DNA of 64,000 nucleotides from Phocoena phocoena (GCF_963924675.1 NC_089221.1:87602296-87666295); one strand, 5' to 3'; numbered from the stretch's first letter, positions 24,110-37,104 are shown. Numbers and translations are program-made. Notes: a model not told the origin generated them from the sequence alone.

Positions 24110-24330
24110 AGGGTTGCCAGATAAAATACAGGGATGCCCAGTTATCTATGAATTTTAGATAAACACTGGATGAATATATTCAAAATATTGAATGTGGAAA
24201 GAGAAAACAACACTAAGATGAAAGAAAAATTTACATGTGACATACTTATACTAAAACAAATTTCATTTTTTATCTGAAATTCAAAATTTAACCAAGCATT
24301 CTGTATACTATTTGCTAAATCTGTCAAACA
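24110..24330. mobile_element. Palindromic nonautonomous DNA transposon (family unsure)
   Basis: Left end 'gggttgccagataaaatac' and right end 'tatttgctaaatctgtcaaa' are inverted relatives. Inside, 'gaattttagataaac' is answered by 'tttatctgaaattc' in inverse orientation. This is the layout of a known mammalian palindromic MER element, possibly MER53-like, but I cannot fix the name. About 50 bp in the centre break the symmetry. Confidence 0.6.
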
Positions 24331-24514
24331 TAACAAAGGTGAAAAATATTTTTCGAATATAAACTCACACATACACATACAGAGAGGGACAGAAAAAGAA
24401 AAAAGACACATGATAAAACAAACAGAAAAACAGTAGAGAAAACACAGATTACCAGTATTAAAATAAATGGATTAAAATAACATGTTATAAATAATTTTTT
24501 ATGCAAATAAAATT

Positions 24515-24895
24515 AAAAACTTAGATGAAGATTTAACCCTGGAATGTAAGGTTGGTTCCACATTTGAAAATCAATATAATTCTCCATTGTTTAAAAAAAA
24601 TAACAAAGAAAAGCAATCATGCTATCTTCTCCACAGATACAGAAAAGCATTTGACATATTTAAAACCTATTCGCTACAGCTTGCTTTGTATAAAAATGTT
24701 GATATCTTGAACATTTCTATCCTGTGTTTGGGCACAAAACAAAGATATCCATTCTCACTCCATCTATTTAACATCTATTTAACATTGTAGTGGAGGTTAT
24801 AGTCACTAATAAGGCAACAAAAAGAAATAAAAGACATAAAAATATTAGAAAGGAAAAAACAAAGCTGCCTTCCTTTACAGACGATATGCCCAGAC
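24515..24895 (+). mobile_element. Ancient L1 ORF2 fragment (RT region)
   Basis: Decayed sense L1 with 'ccctggaatgtaaggttggt', 'gatacagaaaagcatttgac' and 'tttacagacgatatgc'. The last corresponds to the reverse-transcriptase F-A-D-D-M motif with Ala changed to Thr. There are several frameshifts and no intact frame. Confidence 0.7.
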
Positions 24896-25854
24896 TTTTT
24901 TTTTTAAATCCATTGGGATTTGTCAGTTTGTAACTGCAGCATAACCTAGACTATTATAATTAATACACAATATAAAGATATTATTTAGAAATATGGACGT
25001 AACTATGAGAAAAACTAAAAGTCTAAATGACCAAAATGATTTTGTTTGAAGATTGAGATCTGGGGACAAAAGAGGTAGAGGAATGGATTTTATTTTTCAT
25101 TCCATGCTGTTATGTCTCTGCTGATTATTAACCACTTTCATTGGGAGACAATTGTCTATGGGTCGTTCATTTTAACTCATCTTTCAAGCAAGGCTCTGGC
25201 TGACCTTTATTCCAAACTGTCTTGTAAAATATATTTGTATAACAAATAGCTTTGGAATATAGAGATAGTATCTCCTCTATAAAGGAGAGTTTTGCTTATA
25301 GCCTTGGAATATATGTCTGCATCCACAGCAAGGGGCAAGCCCATTTACTGTCCATTAAAAAAGACTCAGAATCCCTAAACTCAGATTTCTTTTCCTGTAA
25401 TGCAGCCAACTGCATATATAGGTATCATCTCCCTTTCTTTGTGTTGCCCTGTGGGCATTAAGGTTCAAATATCTGGCACAAAAATAATGCTGATATCTTG
25501 GCTTCTGCCATTGCTGTGATTCATATAGTGTTTTCATTTCTGACCCAAGGTGTCTTGTGTCTTCTGACATTATCCATCAAACTGTGGTAGGCTAACTTGT
25601 TAGCTTGTAAATAAAGTAAAATATCTGGCTATTCATAGTCTTATATTCTTATAATACTTTATGAATATTTTGTACATTTTAAGCCAAAAATTAAAATGTG
25701 AGCATTTATCTATCTCAGTTTGTAGAAAGAAGACTTCCCATGGATTTTTAAAAAAAGGGAAACAGAAATGAAAATAAATTTGAATTGATTGATAATATTT
25801 TTACTTAATCTACATTATCAAACACAATCAACAGAATTAAGAAACTTGAGACTG
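24896..25854. other. Unassigned AT-rich DNA
   Basis: No feature recognised apart from a short T run at about 24895-24904. Confidence 0.5.
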
Positions 25855-26279
25855 TAGGAGAGAAAAAAAGTTTTCCTCGACACTCTTAGGGTCCCTGGTT
25901 GGGTCTGAAAATTTAACAAAGACCAATTAACAGAAGAATAGCATATAAATTTATTCTGTATGAGTTTTATATGACACGGGCGCTTTCATAAGAAAATGAA
26001 GACCCAAAGAAACTGACCAAAGAAACTAAACTGTTTTTTGCTAGATTTGATGTAGAGCAGGCACTTGTGTAGAAATATGATAGCTTAAGGAGTATGAGGT
26101 AAGAGGAGTAAACTGAGAGAAACTTTCACACGAGGATTTTATGACCTGTTTCAGTGGAGAATGATGGGGGAAGTAGCAAAGTGTCCTTCCTGCTTCTGCC
26201 ATTTTCTCCAACTCCTTCAGCTTAAAATATTCAATATGCCAGGGTACCATATTTTGGGATTGTGTGTCCTGAACTCCAT
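25855..26279. other. LTR-like block, unclassified
   Basis: The phrase 'caattaacagaagaatagc' and the block that follows recall an ancient mammalian LTR, but I could not fix family or ends. Its segment 26126-26154 recurs with two changes at 27001-27029. Confidence 0.3.
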
Positions 26280-27180
26280 CAAGACAAACTTGGAAAAAAG
26301 TATTTGTATTATTTTTAATAGCACTTATTTAATATTTCAAGAGCACTTGCAAATACAATTTTTAAAGGATAAATATAACACATTAGAACAAAAGAAGAAA
26401 TATTTTCCAATTACCATGTGGAAAATGTTCAACCTAATTAGTAAAAAATTAATTCATATTTAAAATTACTGAAATATTCTGTATGTTTGGCTAAAAAAAG
26501 AAAAAATAGCTAAAAGAAAGGAAATTAATCAGTTTTGTTAAGGGAACAGAAAAATAGTCCTTCGTATTGCTGAAATAAATTATTTAAAACATTTTGGAGG
26601 TAAAATTGGAAATATTTATCACAAGTCTTAAAAAATATTTTTACCTTTTGACTTAGTGATTCCAATTTCAGAAATCATGTTAAAGAAATAATGAAGAAAA
26701 TGAGCACAAAGTTTTCTGCAAAGATCTAGGTATTAAAAATATGAATTATAACAATTAAAATTTGCAAACATCAGTAATGTTCAACAGTAAGGAGTTTATT
26801 AAAGAATAAGCTATAGCCACACAACTATGTATGATTTAGCCATTAAGAATCATCCTACAAACTAATGTTTTTAATGAAGTTATATATAGATGTGAAAAAG
26901 AATTTTAAAAAACAGTATATACAGAATGATTTCATTTGTCATATATACAGATGTAGACAAAGTTTGCAAAACTATATGTACCAAGTTTTGCATATAACTG
27001 TCACATGAGGTTTTTATGACCTGTTTCAGAGAAGTATAGTGGAGGAAAAGTCAAAGTGACCTTTTACTTGGATTTTGTGACAATAGGTTATTCTCTTTTT
27101 TCAATTGTATATATTTTCTGATTTAGTTAAAATCAATGCCTATTGATTTGATTATAAGAAAATATTTTATTTTTAAAAAA
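26280..27180 (+). mobile_element. Ancient L1 3' end (L1M-type)
   Basis: Sense L1 3' sequence: 'aatgttcaacctaattagta', 'ttgacttagtgattccaatt', 'tttagccattaagaatcat', 'acagaatgatttcatttgtc'. Very diverged. It holds the second copy of the 29-bp duplicated segment at 27001-27029. Confidence 0.6.
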
Positions 27181-27900
27181 CAAAGCATAAATTTGCTTAT
27201 TCCTTTGGAAATGTATCCTAAGAAGTCAATAAAAAGTGTGCACTCTGATTTAAATGCATGTAAGATTAATCGACACTTTGTTTATCTGACAATAGAGGAC
27301 TGATCAGAAATCCCAAGCAGACATTAGATATCATATAGTAGAAAAATATCATTATATGGGAAACTTTTAATGACATTGAGTAAAAGAAATTATAATGTAA
27401 TATGTAGAGTAAGAACCTATATATTTTTAAAATTTATTTTATTGAAGTAGAGTTGATTTACAATGTTGTGTTAATTTCTGCTGTACAGCAAAGTGATTCA
27501 GTTATGTATATATATAAATTCTTTTTCATATTCTTTTCCATTATGGTTTATCACAGGATATTGAATATAGTTACCTGTGCTTTACAGTAGGATCTCATTG
27601 TTTATCCATTCTATATATAATAGTTTGCATCTGCTAATCCCAAACTCCTCCCAATTCATCTGTCCCCCACCCCCACTTTCCCCTGGCAACCACAAGTCTG
27701 AAGAACCAAAAATTTTAATGTGCAACAACAGAAAGGGCTAGAAGGAAATGTACTGAATATGCATGGTAGTTTTCTATGGACAAGAAGATTATAAGTAACT
27801 TTAGATTTCTTTTCTTTGATTTTTTTTGTTTCCAAGATTTTCTACAATTATACTACATTGCTTTATATTATAGCAATAAAACTATTAAGAAGTCCAGTCC
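27181..27900 (+). mobile_element. Second ancient L1 3' end, split by a younger L1
   Basis: Both sides of the insertion fit an L1M 3' end, with 'ttcctttggaaatgtatcct' on the left and 'tagttttctatggacaagaa' and 'aagattttctacaattatac' on the right. The younger antisense L1 at 27418-27700 separates them. Confidence 0.55.
27418..27700 (-). mobile_element. Short 5'-truncated L1, antisense
   Basis: Only about 280 bp of L1 3' UTR, antisense ('attgaagtagagttgattta', 'ctgtgctttacagtaggatc', 'ccctggcaaccacaagtctg'). Flanked by a 7-bp duplication aagaacc at 27411-27417 and 27701-27707. It is nested in the older sense L1. Confidence 0.8.
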
Positions 27901-28360
27901 TGCAATAAAGAGAATCAGAACCAGGGGAGTAGATGTGAGGAGGAAAGCCAGATAATACTTAGTGGGAAATGGTAAGGAGAATTTATAGGATTCCATAATC
28001 TATTGGACTGGAAAAAATGAAGGAATTTACTTGGGTAAACATCATTATTTTTTAAATTGGGAGATTCAGGCAAAGTAGCAGACTTTAAAGACAAGATTTT
28101 AAACTCCAGGGTTTTTATTTTTTGTTTTGTAGTTTTTTGGAACATCTAGATGGATATGCCCAATGGGCAGGAAAAATGGTACGGGGGCAGAAAAAAAAGT
28201 CTGATAGAACTCTAGATTTAAAATCCAGCAACATACTGGAGAAAGTTAAAATCAATGACTGCATGAAATTACCTAAGGATAATGTAGCATAAGAAAGCCT
28301 AGAAGGGAGCCCTGGAGAACCTCCAGCGGTTACCAGAAAGGCTGCAGGTAACGTGGTAGG
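27901..28360 (-). mobile_element. L2 LINE, antisense, first piece
   Basis: Diverged antisense L2 with 'gatatgcccaatgggcagg' and 'gggagccctggagaacctcc', phrases of the L2 RT region read backwards. It resumes after the MIR. Confidence 0.5.
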
Positions 28361-28364
28361 AATT

Positions 28365-28575
28365 GCTGCATGTTAGTCAAGAGGTGAACTTTGGAGTCAG
28401 GCAGAACTAAGTGAAAATCTGTCAGTCACCACCTATGTGGCCTTTGGTAAGGTATTCAAACTCTCTACGATGCAATTTCCACATTTTTTTAAGAACTAAT
28501 ACCTGCTTCATAGGGTTCTAAAATGTCTTCACAATGGCAGGAAGTGCTCAATAAAACACAATAGCTAATGTTAGC
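28365..28575 (+). repeat. MIR SINE nested in L2
   Basis: Nearly full-length MIR: 'gtgaactttggagtcaggc', 'atgtggcctttggtaagg', 'tgcttcatagggttctaaa', 'gtgctcaataaaacacaat'. Confidence 0.75.
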
Positions 28576-28599
28576 AATAGTCATTGTCCTCTTAGTGAT

Positions 28600-28810
28600 A
28601 GTAGGTGTAAAAGTGAAGAAAAATAAAGAGCAACCAGAGAGGGAAAACTTATCAGGATAAAAGATGTCTCGAAAGGCAAAGAAGGAGAATTTCAAGCCAA
28701 TGGCAGTGGTCAATAGAATTAAATCCACATTAAGACGCAAATCAAATCTAATGGCCTTGGTATTTAGGAGGTCATCTGAGATGTTCGCAAAAATAATTGT
28801 ATCAGGCTTG
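28600..28810 (-). mobile_element. L2 LINE, antisense, second piece
   Basis: 'gcagtggtcaatagaattaa' and 'tggtatttaggaggtcatct' match the L2 RT region in reverse, continuing 27901-28360. Confidence 0.55.
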
Positions 28811-28851
28811 TAATCGTATTTTTCTTTTCACAATAGAGTTAATACTATTTC

Positions 28852-29150
28852 CTTTTTTTAAATTGAGGTATAGCTGACTTATAGTGTTATATCAGTTTCA
28901 GCTATATAACATAATGATTTAATATTTGTATGTACTGCAAAATGATCATTCACTACAAAACTAGTTAACATCTGTCACCACACATAGTTACAATTTATTT
29001 TCTTGTGATGAGAACTTTTAAGGTCTATTCTCTTAGCAACTTGCAAATATGCAATGCAGAACTATTAACTATAGTCACCATGCTGGACATTATATCCCCA
29101 TGACTTATTTATCTTATAACTGGAAGTTTGTACTTTTTGACCCCCTTCAA
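28852..29150 (-). mobile_element. Short 5'-truncated L1, antisense, with target duplication
   Basis: About 300 bp of L1 3' UTR in antisense ('attgaggtatagctgactta', 'agtcaccatgctggacatta', 'ataactggaagtttgtactt'). Flanked by gttaatactatttc (28838-28851) and gttattactatttc (29151-29164), a 14-bp duplication with one mismatch. Confidence 0.88.
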
Positions 29151-29164
29151 GTTATTACTATTTC

Positions 29165-32100
29165 TTGACATTTCATTTTGTAATTCACTCACCCAATTCA
29201 TAAAGAAATAATGGGGATTGTTTTCAAAGTAAAATTTATGAATATATTAAAATCTGCCACTGAGCAATTTGAAAAAGTAAGGGTCATCTTTGGTGTGTCA
29301 TTTTGTTTTCTTCCCATCTAATAATACTGGCAAAATCTCATTTTCAATAGGAATTTACAATGGTTTCCAAGTCTTCAGAATTCTTGGCAAGAAACACTTG
29401 TCATAGAAAGGTTTCTCTTAAAAATACTGATATCGCCTCTACTATATCCATCTCTCAACAGAACTCATGGTGAGAAAGAAAGAAACAGTAAGAAATATCT
29501 CTTCAGGAAACTTCTTCCTCCAGGTGTCTTAATTTTTATTTTATTTTATTTTTTAAGGCAGCATAGTTGGAAACACCTTGCATCAAAAAGGGCTTAAGAG
29601 AAAAATGTCACAAAACCAGAGAACATACTAGGATACTTAAGGTAGGATAGGAGAGTTCAAGGACTAAAACTAGATAAGCAAGAACAAAGGAACAACAACA
29701 AGAAAAAAAAAAGATACTTGGGAACCTTGAGATCCAGCCAAAACTTGTAGCTGCTGTTCAGTGTTGATAGCCCATGTACAGTGGTGACAAGTTGCTAAGG
29801 TCAGGGCTGCGGAATGTCCTGGCTCTGGCTTCAAGCAAAGCTGAGCATCTTCAAAGTAAGAGAAAGGAGCACTTCATGTGAGATGAGTTTTCCAAAGCTC
29901 TCATAGCTGTAAGTCCCCATACTTTTCTGTGCTTCTTTGTCATCGGGGTTAGAAAGGCCTAGGAACCGAAAGCAAGACAGCTAGACCAAAAAGGCACACA
30001 AAAGTCCGTTGTCAAATGTATCATTTTCAAGCTGAGGGTGCATATAATACATGCATAGAAAAGGAATACCAGCCTAATCATAATGGAAATGGTTATTTCA
30101 CATTTAAGACCCTGAGAGAGTGTGAAAATCTAATCCACCTATGATTCATTTTTATCCCACACATTCTTAATTGAAGAGACGGAAAGATGCTATTCTTTAA
30201 AAAATAAATTGTCCGGCTTAGAAACTATATCTGAAAAATAGCAGTCGTTTATATTAAAATCAATGAAAAAAAATCTGTGTTCCGTATGACTGAGTATGAC
30301 TGCTCCTTGTCAAACTACAGATAAAGCCGTAGAAAGGCATACTCTCAAGTCTTTCAACTTGAAGGCAGCTCTGAAAACAAAATAAGCAGAAGTGGCTTGG
30401 GGGTGGGGGGGGGGGGTTGGGGGGGGAGAAAGGATTGTATTCTCACTCCCCACCACCCTTGTTGTTAAATAAATATTCTGTTTGTTTCCTGCCTAAAACT
30501 TGGCACATACAACAATTCTCTTACATTATGAATTTTTACCTTGATTTTGATCTATATTTTCTATGTCAAGTATATTTCTAAATTTGAAATTTTATGAAGT
30601 ATTATGTGGAACAACACCTACCTTTCATTACAGAGTACCCCACAACATTATCAGGGATGAACATGGGAAATATGTAGCAATAATTTGTATTTTGAGCACA
30701 GTGGACTCAGAATTTCCACAAAACTTTTTTCCACACATAAAAGTCTCTTTTCATATATTTTATCCTTTCTGCTGTCACTACACCTAAAATTCATTTTTGA
30801 AGTATATATTATTCACTACAAGAGGTTTTGAGTTTTTACTTTGCTTTTTAGTTATGTGTATTTTTTGATATGTCCTTTCTTCTAGTGTTCTATTTTTTTC
30901 CTAAAAGTAACCCTTTCATTGTGTTAATAAATAAAAATACAAAGAGCTTTATTCGAGGGTTTTAGACATTTTAAAAATCTGTCCTATTCTAATAGGAAAT
31001 CTTGGAGACTCATTGAAATAGCAGCAAAGGCACACGTTTCTTTTTATTATGAAAGATGTTTATGCGAAGAACAAAATAGAGAAGAGAAAGTAACTGCTTC
31101 AGAATACTTGATAGGCACTTTAATCTTCTATTAATATGCAAATTTTGTTCTTTAGAACCCCAGTAAGAGATTTTTTTTTTCCATCAGGCTATTTAAAAGT
31201 AGTCCTATTCTCCCAAAGGTCCTTCTTGCATGAGTCTAAGTGAAAGTGTTTTTTATGCTAATTCCCAAGATGCTCTTGTATGCATCATTTTCTTTTGAAA
31301 TTATATGGAGTTTATTGAACCACATTTGTAAAACATTCCACAGTTGATTTCATTCTGAAGATCTTCTTTAATAGAATTGATTCCCTTGTTGATCTGTGTC
31401 GTAGGAGAATGTTAAAGAAAATCAGTTTTAACAACATGGAAGAAATAAGAAAGGGCTGTGGACAGAAATGAAGATACAAGCTTATGAACAGGAAAAGGAC
31501 ATTTTTGTTTGTAATTAACCTCATAAGAATTTGAGCCTACTAGAAACTATTGCATTGATGTTACAATTGTAAAGTACCTCTTCATATACATAAATCTCAA
31601 GAGTAATCAACAAGGTACATGCCCATAGGCTTTGGCTTTTTTTCAGGCATTTATTCACTACATTACATTTCTTTTCAACACCTTGCCTCTTCAAAAAGGC
31701 TATAATTATAACAACAATGCAATGACAATTCTCTTATTGGTATAGAAATTAAGACAAATAATAAAATTATTTTTATATAGTCATGTTGTTCTCCACACAC
31801 CAACCACCTCAGCTACCCAGTTCATATTACAAAGAATGCAACATTTTACATTATTTCAATTCTTGCCATATTGATGGAGGACATCTCAAACATGTTATCA
31901 AAATGGTGATCTAATATTTTTTCCAGGGAACGGGTATTTATTATTTATCTACCTTGTTACAGTTATAAAAAACACAATCTGGGAAATTTTTTGAGTGAAT
32001 AATGTTTCTTGTGGACTAACAGGACTATTCTGATTTTTTAAATTTATCAATTAATAGAAGTTGTGACCCCTCACTCCCCAAGATATCTATCCCTACCTCA

Positions 32101-32349
32101 GAAATATTGGCTATATATTTTTTCCTAGCATAAAAATACTCTTTAGAGTACATTACAATCCAGGCATAAAATTCAATCTCAACATGCCTCTTTTAATTTT
32201 TTTTTTTTTTAGCAACAACAGTACGCTTCACCTTTGTAACCTAACCTATATACCCAGTGGGGGATTCTAAATGACATTTGTTACCCTGAAGATTAAAGCA
32301 CACAGAAAGAGAAGTTTTACTAACATGAAGGAAAAAAAGGCATGTATTC
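29165..32349. other. Long unassigned stretch
   Basis: AT-rich DNA without recognisable repeats or genes. The exception is a G-run at 30397-30427, listed separately. Confidence 0.5.
30397..30427 (+). repeat. G-rich tract, possible G-quadruplex
   Basis: Four or more G runs separated by single T or TT (ttgggggtggg, then a run of about a dozen G, then ttgggggggg). The pattern meets the simple G3+N1-7 rule for an intramolecular quadruplex. No transcript is known here. Confidence 0.8.
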
Positions 32350-32690
32350 TCCTGACTCTGTGCCTTTTCAAATCAATTTCCCTTTGGCTAGAGTATTTCT
32401 CCATCTCCTCCACCTGGCAAAATTCTTCAAGGTCTAAGTCAAACACCTTTTCTAATAACTTCTGTTGATCCTTCCACTATCCCCAGGTAAAATGGATTAT
32501 TCCATGTGTTAAAAACAAAACACCAACACCAATAACTCACTGTGTCTCTTACATATCTCTCTCACATTAGTTAACACAGATATGGAATTATTTTGTTTAC
32601 ATGGCAGTTTTCTCTAACAAAAGTCCAGACATCTGTCTTTGTTATCTTTTTAATTCCCAGAACATAGCAAAGATTCAATAATTTACCTGC
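32350..32690 (+). mobile_element. L2 LINE 3' region
   Basis: Sense L2 phrases 'ggctagagtatttctccatc', 'cacctggcaaaattcttcaa' and 'tcccagaacatagcaaagat', ending near 'aatttacctgcc'. Confidence 0.6.
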
Positions 32691-34899
32691 CTAGCCCACT
32701 TTGTGTGCTTAACTACTAAATATTGAGAAAATGAAGATGTATAGAGGGGTAAAGTTTTAGGGGTAAGAGTTTATCCTGATCTTTATGATGTTTCCTGACG
32801 AGGTTAATCATAAAATCAAGAGCTACTGATGCTATATTTCTTTAAAAAGCCCACTTTCACATTGTAAATATTAGGTAGAGTTCCAGAGGTGTTTTCGGTT
32901 ATACAGTGGTATGTTGATTAGAGAGAGAAGAAAGTCCCTAGGGCGCTGAAATGTATAGCAACTTCTTCGAAATTTGCTGGTTGATGTCTGGAAGAACTAA
33001 CCTGACAATAAAAAAAATCTCATTCCTTAGCAATAACAACTGTGGAGTATTGATAACCAATAATTTAAATCTCTCTGCAGATTTAATAAACAGTACCTAC
33101 TTTGGGACCTAGATGCAGTGAAAAGCATGTGATTTTAGCAAGCAAGAGGAACTAACAACAGTCACACACAAAAATTGATAGAGTGGGTTTGAGGATTGGT
33201 TTAGAAAGCACAGAGCTGACTGAGTTTTTACCACTTGGTGCATTAAGGATAATAGCTGTGCAGACCCTGTATAGTTATAGACACCAGCTCAGCAAAATCT
33301 ACTCTTGCCCAGAGAGGAATATTTATATTTGGTATATAAGTTTTTTCAAAGGCATAAGAAGTCCACAATATATACTTGGAGGGAATTTGTTCCACAGATA
33401 AAAGTAAAAAATACTATCTCAATTGTTAAGTGGGTAACACCATGGGCATTAGAACCTAGTATCTAGTGAGGCTACTAGCTGATGCCCTGATCAAAGTCTC
33501 ATCAGTATAACTGTGTTCCCTGGGATGAGTCAAAATAAAGAATTCAATACATTGCGCTATAATAACATCCCTGAGAAAGCCCCTACCAGGCAGATATGAC
33601 TCACTTGGGTTAAGAGATACATCTAATGTATTTAGCGACAATTACTACTGGCTGTTGTCCTTGTCTTTGAAGTTGAAGTAGTTGGCCTTCTATCAACCGT
33701 TAGTCTTCAAAATGAAGAATTTGTCATATTTAAATTTTTCACCCATGACTAAATGTAAGCCACAAGGATATGTGTTTCTGCTACCAAATATTCTGAGAAA
33801 ATCTGTGGGCCAGCTGAATAACTGATATTTCTTAATGGTCTTTTTCCAATAAAACAACTAACTTTTGCTTTATACTCTAAGAACTTTTGTAGAAAATAGA
33901 AACTAGAGAGAATGAGGTAAATTCCTACACTTGGAGTAATATGAGCAAAAAAAATAAAATAGTCAATGACCACAGTTTGACATTATTTCTACTGTCTTTG
34001 GGCATTAGATACACCATTTGTACTATGTATTCATTTCCACTGAAGCTTAAGGTTGGAGGAATATGCTTCAACCTGTGGTCTGAGAGAAAAGGTAATTCTA
34101 GAGACAGATTTATACGATGAACTTTGCATGATACCAGAATGCAAATAAACTCATAAAGAGAAGCCCTATCAGAAGAATTAACCCTAAAATTCAAAAAAAA
34201 AAAAAAAAAAGGCATGGCGCAGTGTGTCTTGTTTTGATAACATCAAGCATAATAGTTTAAAAGATTGACAAATTTCCTTATTTTGTACCATAAGGAAATT
34301 TCTTAGTAAATGAGAAATTCTTCACATAGCTTGTCATGTCCTTACCAGCCAGCCAGAGAATTAAATTGCTATTCGTGCTTAGCAAAGTTCAACAGGGCAG
34401 TTACTGAGGTCAAATTTTCCAGGACCTTTGAAGCTAATTAGTATGAATTCAAAGGTTATTCTCTGGAACTCTAAGGAAGTTGCTGACTAGTCTCTATTTT
34501 CCTTTCTGGCACTCTTTCTTATATGCTAAGGCATCTTACAAGACTTTTTTTTTTTTCCATTTTCACCATTTAAATTCAATTTTAAATCTATACATGTAAT
34601 AAAACTCCAAATACGAATCTATTTTTTCTAACCCCACACTGAAGTGAACCTGATCTCAGTCATAAAAAGACTAACAGCACATTTTTAACATGGTGTACAC
34701 ATATTGGGAACTTTTTCTGCTTATAGGCTGGTAATTTATCTTTCCACAGGTAACTGTGCACAGAGGCTTAACTATTGTTTAGTAGTATTATTGTCAGACC
34801 ACTTCACTAGTTCATCAAAAGCACTCTTAGGATGATTGCTCAGAGTTCTGGGATCAGGAATGTAAATATCTTGTTTTAAGGAGAGAAATCGTCTTTTAA
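32691..34899. other. Unassigned DNA
   Basis: No gene or repeat recognised, apart from an uninterrupted run of about 18 A at 34193-34210. Confidence 0.5.
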
Positions 34900-35365
34900 A
34901 CAAATGAGACTCTTCATCCATTTGAGTCTGTTGTAACAAGTTTAAGTTTAGCATAGTCAAAACAGAAGTCCTAGTTCCACCATCTCCATGTCCATGCCAA
35001 ACCATTCCTCTTATCTTCCCATTTCAATGTGTGATATCCACCCAGTGGCTTCAGGTAGAATCCCTGAATCATTCTTGATTCTTCCCGCACCCTCAATTTT
35101 CACACCCAACCTATTAACACTGTTGGAAGCATCACCAAAATAGATCTTGAATCCATCTATCCACCTTCATAGTCACTACCTATCGTTTAGACCTCATTAT
35201 TACAAAGTCTCCCACGCTCCCTATTTCTACCCCTGCCCTGCTTCTTTAAAGGCTATTTTTTGTGATTTAAAACACAAATCATCTAATCTTACTCAGCTTT
35301 TGAAAACTCTTCCACAAGTTCCCATTGGACCTAGAATAAAATCAAAACTCCTTGCATCAGTGTAA
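34900..35365 (+). mobile_element. L2 LINE, first piece
   Basis: Sense L2 with 'agtttagcatagtcaaaaca', 'cttgattcttcccgcaccct' and 'taaaatcaaaactccttgca'. It stops where an unidentified 300-bp insert begins. Confidence 0.65.
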
Positions 35366-35662
35366 CTTAAAATGTGGTGCCAGTTTGTGACATAAGTGCA
35401 AATATGAAGAGTAAATATTTAGAAATGTTTATACTCATGTGACAGTGCTGTGACACATATATACATGATCAGTGAACTTGTTTTGTTGCAAAGGCGTAGA
35501 CCAGTTCATGTTGCCAGAAATCACGTGGTGAGTTGTATGCGGCTCAATGTGCTTATGAGTTTTAGACAATAGAATCCTGTGTTGGTTTACTATGGACTAG
35601 AAATATATATATATTTTTAATGAATAGCCCTTCAGCACAAATAGTTTGAGAAACTCTGATGT
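35366..35662. other. Unidentified insert within L2
   Basis: About 300 bp break the L2. The right end 'atagtttgagaaactctga' recalls a hAT-type terminus, but no matching left end was found. Confidence 0.35.
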
Positions 35663-35960
35663 ACATGTTCTGGCACCGACCTCCTCTTCAGCCCCTCTCC
35701 ATCTACTTGCCCCCTCATTTTCTTCGTCACAGGAACCTTCTGACTTCCAGAACAATTAATGATCTATCTCTCTTAAGCCTTTGCACATGCTCTTCCTTAT
35801 GCCTCTAATAATCTTCACCTCACCCCATCTCCTGCTTTACCGTATTCTTACTGTTAAGAGTTGGGTTTGTACCTTCTATTTAGAAAAACCCCACATGCTT
35901 TTTCCCTCCCAAATGATCTTTTTCCAATTTCCTCTCTTGTTTTGCAGAACTGTTTCTTTT
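35663..35960 (+). mobile_element. L2 LINE, second piece
   Basis: Continues the L2 ('gttctggcaccgacctcctc', 'gcctttgcacatgctcttcc') and fades into T-rich sequence at about 35960. Confidence 0.6.
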
Positions 35961-37104
35961 CATTTGCTTTGAAGGGTTTTTTTTCCCCTGCTTTTTTTTA
36001 ATGCCCTCTTTTCCTTAGCAGTTGTCTTCTAGACATGCTTCTGCACATCAGGTGGCTTCTTCCCTGCTTTCTACTGCATATCTTTGGGCTGACATGTGCC
36101 CATTTCATTCTTTCAGTACTCTGAAATATATCGAACAAAAAAGTATGTTTCCTTTTAACTTTTCCAATCTCAGCTCATTTCAGGTAGCAAATCAAGTGGT
36201 CTCCAAGTGTAAAACAGTCCAGAGCTTGTGTGTGGGGGGGAAGCAGGTAAAGACTGTCATAGTATTATGGGGGGAGGGGGCCTAAAAAGGAAACTAATAA
36301 GAAGAAAATGATGGCTCCAGACAAAGCTATCAGTTTCACCATTTAAAAATATGAAAAGCTGAATATATTCCTTTACTTCTACATTGCTTTAAGACTTTTG
36401 AAGTAAATTTGTGGAACTCAACCAAAATAGGTTGCTGACCTCTGATTTTAATAACTTGGATATTCTGCAGGGCCAAATATAAATAAAACTAAGCCTTGGG
36501 TGAAATCCATGTGAACAGAATTTCTTGTCAATTATATGGCTTTGACAAAAGATTTGCAATTAAATATAATGACTGGGTACATGTAATATTAACTGATCTA
36601 AAATAGTGTTTTTTTTCTGTTAAACCCACCATTTTGAGATCATAATAATCCTTAATGATCTTAAATATATTTATACATAGGTGGAGATCACTTAAATACA
36701 TCAAAATTTTTTAAATTTAGGTGTTATAATTCTATAGGGCTATAAGAAAGAGTAGGAAATGCTAAATATATTTGTTGTTCAATAGCAGAAGAGAAAATTT
36801 TGTAATTCTTTAATTTTTAGAAATATTACTACAGGGAGGATAGCATGTATCTGTAAGCATGCAAGCTGTCGGTTGCTAGGCTTAGAAGTATTAGAAAAAA
36901 CAAGGAGAAATAAGATATTTGGGCAATGCTTTAAATTACAACAAAACATCATTGTCATTCTATTAATAAAACTCTTTAAGTAACAACATGTATCTCCAGT
37001 CAGAAGGAATGGGGATCAGAATAAAAGGAAATCTTTGTCCAAATTCTTCTTTCCAAGGGCAAATTTGTTAGGTCATGAAGGTGCTGTGCCTTAGGTCAAA
37101 GGAA
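35961..37104. other. Unassigned DNA
   Basis: No gene recognised. G runs occur at 36233-36240 and 36270-36281. Confidence 0.5.
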
